Shown here: piece by piece, positions 62,394 through 64,000 of the stretch | Layout of the letters: every line of letters starts with the position of its first letter | Position numbering within the stretch: position 1 is the stretch's first letter | Assembly (NCBI GenBank): GCA_018266105.1 | Contig: JAFEBA010000076.1 | Span: 265 to 64,264 of the forward strand | Direction: 5' to 3' | Source: a bacterium | GTDB lineage: Bacteria > Vulcanimicrobiota > Xenobia > Xenobiales > JADMJV01 | Length of the DNA stretch: 64,000 bases | Notes under the pieces: model-generated | Told to the model about the DNA's origin: nothing | The model's input: only the letters and a program-made list of their open reading frames with translations | Database searches by the model: none | Program-made: the position numbers and the translations under genes

Positions 62394-63347
62394 GTGTTGG
62401 CTTTGGAATTGGGTAGCAGTTGGCTGAGAGGGGCGCGTCGGGGAGAGACACCCACGCTGTCGGTGCCCAGCCTGGTGGCACGAGATGCCAATAGCCTTAA
62501 GGAGATCGCCTTGGGCGAGGAGGCAGCCCAGTTCCGCAGCGGCTCACCGGCCGCTCTGCAGCTGATCGCACCGGTTCGTGCTGGCCGCATCCTGGACTGG
62601 GCCGGGGCTCGCAGCCTGCTTAAGTTGGCCCTCACGCGATTGCACAAGAAGCGCTCGAAGCCCCGCGTAGCGATGGTGGTGCCGGCTCAACTGAGTCTGG
62701 TTCAGCGACGCGCCTGGAAACAATTGGCCAGCGAAGCCGGGGCGGGCCAGGTCGAACTGGTGGAAGCGCCGCTGTGCGCGGCTGCTGGTTGTGGCTGCGA
62801 TGTCACGCGACCGCTGGGACGGCTGGTCATGGACTGGGGCGGAGGCAGCCTCAGCCTGGGACTGGTGGCGGGCAAGCAGATGCTGGCTGGCGAATGTCTG
62901 GAACTGGGCGGGCTGGACATCGACGCCGCCCTTGTGCGCTGGGTGCGCCAGCAGTTTGGCATTCTGGTGTCGCCGGCCCAGGCCGAGGACATCAAGATCT
63001 CGATGCTGACCGCCCTGGCCAGAGCCCAGACCCCGCGCCACATGGAGATCACCGGTTTTGGAGCCATCGACGGCCTGCCCCAGACCCAAGAGATCACCGA
63101 GGAAAACGTTCAGACCGCGCTTGAACCCTTTCTGATTCGCCTGAGAGAAGCGGTGCTGCGTATTCTGGGTCAGGCCAGCCCTGAGGTCAGCGGGGACCTG
63201 CTGGAAGAAGGGATCTGGTTCTGCGGCGGCAGTTCCCAACTGCAGGGAGTGGCGGAATTCCTGGAGCAGGTGACCGGTCTGCGGGTGTTGCCGGTTACCT
63301 CTCCCGAGCAAGCCGCCATCCGCGGATTGTGCGAATGGATCCGCTGA
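62394..63347 (+). CDS. Divergent MreB-like actin homologue
   Basis: A 317-aa actin-fold protein resembling MreB. The second half of the MreB pattern is recognisable: VEAPLCAAAGCGCDVTRPLG (in place of EEPMAAAIGAG), the phosphate-2 loop MDWGGGSLSLGLV and a C-terminal GGSSQLQGVAEFLEQVTGLRV. The phosphate-1 loop reads LELGSSWLRG, with Glu in place of Asp and altered Thr, so nucleotide turnover may differ. It starts at GTG and overlaps the next ATG by 13 bp. A true MreB is not seen in the window, so it may be its only actin or a partner. Confidence 0.75.
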   Translation: MLALELGSSWLRGARRGETPTLSVPSLVARDANSLKEIALGEEAAQFRSGSPAALQLIAPVRAGRILDWAGARSLLKLALTRLHKKRSKPRVAMVVPAQLSLVQRRAWKQLASEAGAGQVELVEAPLCAAAGCGCDVTRPLGRLVMDWGGGSLSLGLVAGKQMLAGECLELGGLDIDAALVRWVRQQFGILVSPAQAEDIKISMLTALARAQTPRHMEITGFGAIDGLPQTQEITEENVQTALEPFLIRLREAVLRILGQASPEVSGDLLEEGIWFCGGSSQLQGVAEFLEQVTGLRVLPVTSPEQAAIRGLCEWIR

Positions 63348-64000
63348 ACGTCCTTTTCGTATGCCAGACTTACCCACCCGAAGCGGGTGGACTGGCCCGA
63401 GCCGGCGCTCGCATTTCCCGGGCTGTTGAGCCGCATTGCCGAAGTATGCAGAGGTTGGTGCTGGACCCTCAGCTGGCTCCGGCCCAGTCCGTATCCGAAC
63501 CGGGACTGACCCGACTGGGTCCGTTGCCGGACAAGGATGAAACCCTGCAGTTGGTGGAGCAGGCGGTGGCTCACTATCCAGGCCTCGACCTGGTGCACGC
63601 CTTCTATGGCGGTGGGCTGGCGGCAGCAGCTGTAGCCGGTGCCCGGCGGGCGGGGCTGGCCAGCCTGATCAGCCTGCGTGGCAATGACCTGGACCGCGGA
63701 CTCTATCGCAGCCCCTGGCTGCCCTGGCTGATCCAATCGGCCACAGCCATCAGCTGCGTGAGTCGTGAACAAGTACATAAGCTGGACCGATGGTTCGGTC
63801 GCCGGGACTGCCACTACATCCCGAACTCGGTGGACCCAAACCTCTTCTACCCGGAGGAGACAGAGTCCCCAGAAAAGCCTATGGTTCTATTCAGCGGAGA
63901 GATGCGCTGGAAGAAAGGTCTGCCGCTGGTGTTGGAGCTGGCCGATCAGGTCGAGGGGCGCTTCGAGATCGTGCTGGCCGGAGGGGCCCGCGGTCCGGAA
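63335..64000 (+). CDS. Glycosyltransferase family 4 protein, N-terminal part
   Basis: A partial GT4 glycosyltransferase of at least 222 codons with no stop before the right window edge. The start ATG at 63335 lies within the end of the MreB-like gene. The N-terminal lobe begins VLFVCQTYPPEAGGLARAGARIS, typical of GT4 enzymes, with LVHAFYGGGLAAAA. The linker IPNSVDPNLFYP and the beginning of the second lobe (FSGEMRWKKGLPLVLELA) then appear, the usual donor-binding region. It is unlike the GT at 42043. Confidence 0.87.
   Translation, partial: MDPLNVLFVCQTYPPEAGGLARAGARISRAVEPHCRSMQRLVLDPQLAPAQSVSEPGLTRLGPLPDKDETLQLVEQAVAHYPGLDLVHAFYGGGLAAAAVAGARRAGLASLISLRGNDLDRGLYRSPWLPWLIQSATAISCVSREQVHKLDRWFGRRDCHYIPNSVDPNLFYPEETESPEKPMVLFSGEMRWKKGLPLVLELADQVEGRFEIVLAGGARGPE

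Overview
The window is a gene-dense bacterial chromosome segment of roughly 60 % GC (estimated by eye). It has no rRNA, tRNA, CRISPR array, transposase or phage gene that I can recognise. Both ends are cut: groEL enters from the left and a glycosyltransferase runs off the right. The order wecA-wecB-atpZ-atpI-atpBEFF'HAGDC-murA-(distance)-mreB-like resembles the Bacillota/Terrabacteria arrangement (tagO/mnaA-atpI-atp operon-murA-mbl in Bacillus). Two b-type subunits, a MEP-pathway ispF, and many TTG/GTG starts with stop-start overlaps point to a deep-branching Terrabacteria-type lineage such as Armatimonadota, Eremiobacterota or a relative. That placement is inference; no marker here settles it.

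Layout. (1) 1-1098: end of groEL and its terminator. (2) 1297-6806 (+): a catabolic operon with a P5C-dehydrogenase-like aldehyde dehydrogenase, two class III aminotransferases and both subunits of a 3-oxoacid CoA-transferase. (3) 6803-23365 (-): an unbroken run of 14 genes, mostly overlapping or within about 16 bp of each other. It starts with a small exported protein, a PqqD-like protein, an ATP-grasp ligase, a fold-type III PLP decarboxylase and a urea-transporter/M23-peptidase fusion. A BaeS/BaeR-like two-component system and a YdeI-like protein follow. It ends with a set matching the E. coli yehLMPQ/yehI group: MoxR ATPase, DUF5682, VWA, SWIM zinc protein, a membrane protein and DUF4132. 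(4) 23490-29309: DUF6941, tandem PilZ, class A beta-lactamase-like hydrolase, asparagine synthase, PhyH-like dioxygenase and a predicted papain-like peptidase. (5) 29395-32828 (-): a BrxD/BrxHI pair, as in BREX type 2, but without the rest of BREX. (6) 33057-38823: a beta-helix protein with a possible C-terminal winged helix, NDH-2, a second asparagine synthase and an unknown small protein. (7) 38914-43284 (+): a coupled run of nucleotidyltransferase-GNAT fusion, PDZ-S16 protease, TylF-type methyltransferase and glycosyltransferase. (8) 43253-45907 (-): UPF0173 hydrolase, ispF and guaB. (9) 46069-50272 (+): GHL10 glycoside hydrolase-like protein, Nudix, GNAT, Ser/Thr kinase and degenerate GGDEF. 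(10) 50405-61359 (+): wecA, wecB, the complete ATP synthase operon and murA. (11) 61460-64000: GDPD-like protein, divergent MreB-like protein and a partial GT4 glycosyltransferase.

The best candidate for an undescribed system is the 14-gene minus-strand run. It joins a ligase/decarboxylase/RRE-type biosynthetic cassette with an exported cargo-like protein, an envelope sensor, and a MoxR-VWA chaperone module. The second is the stand-alone BrxD-BrxHI pair, whose 5' region contains nested inverted repeats. No functional claim for either goes beyond domain recognition and gene context.
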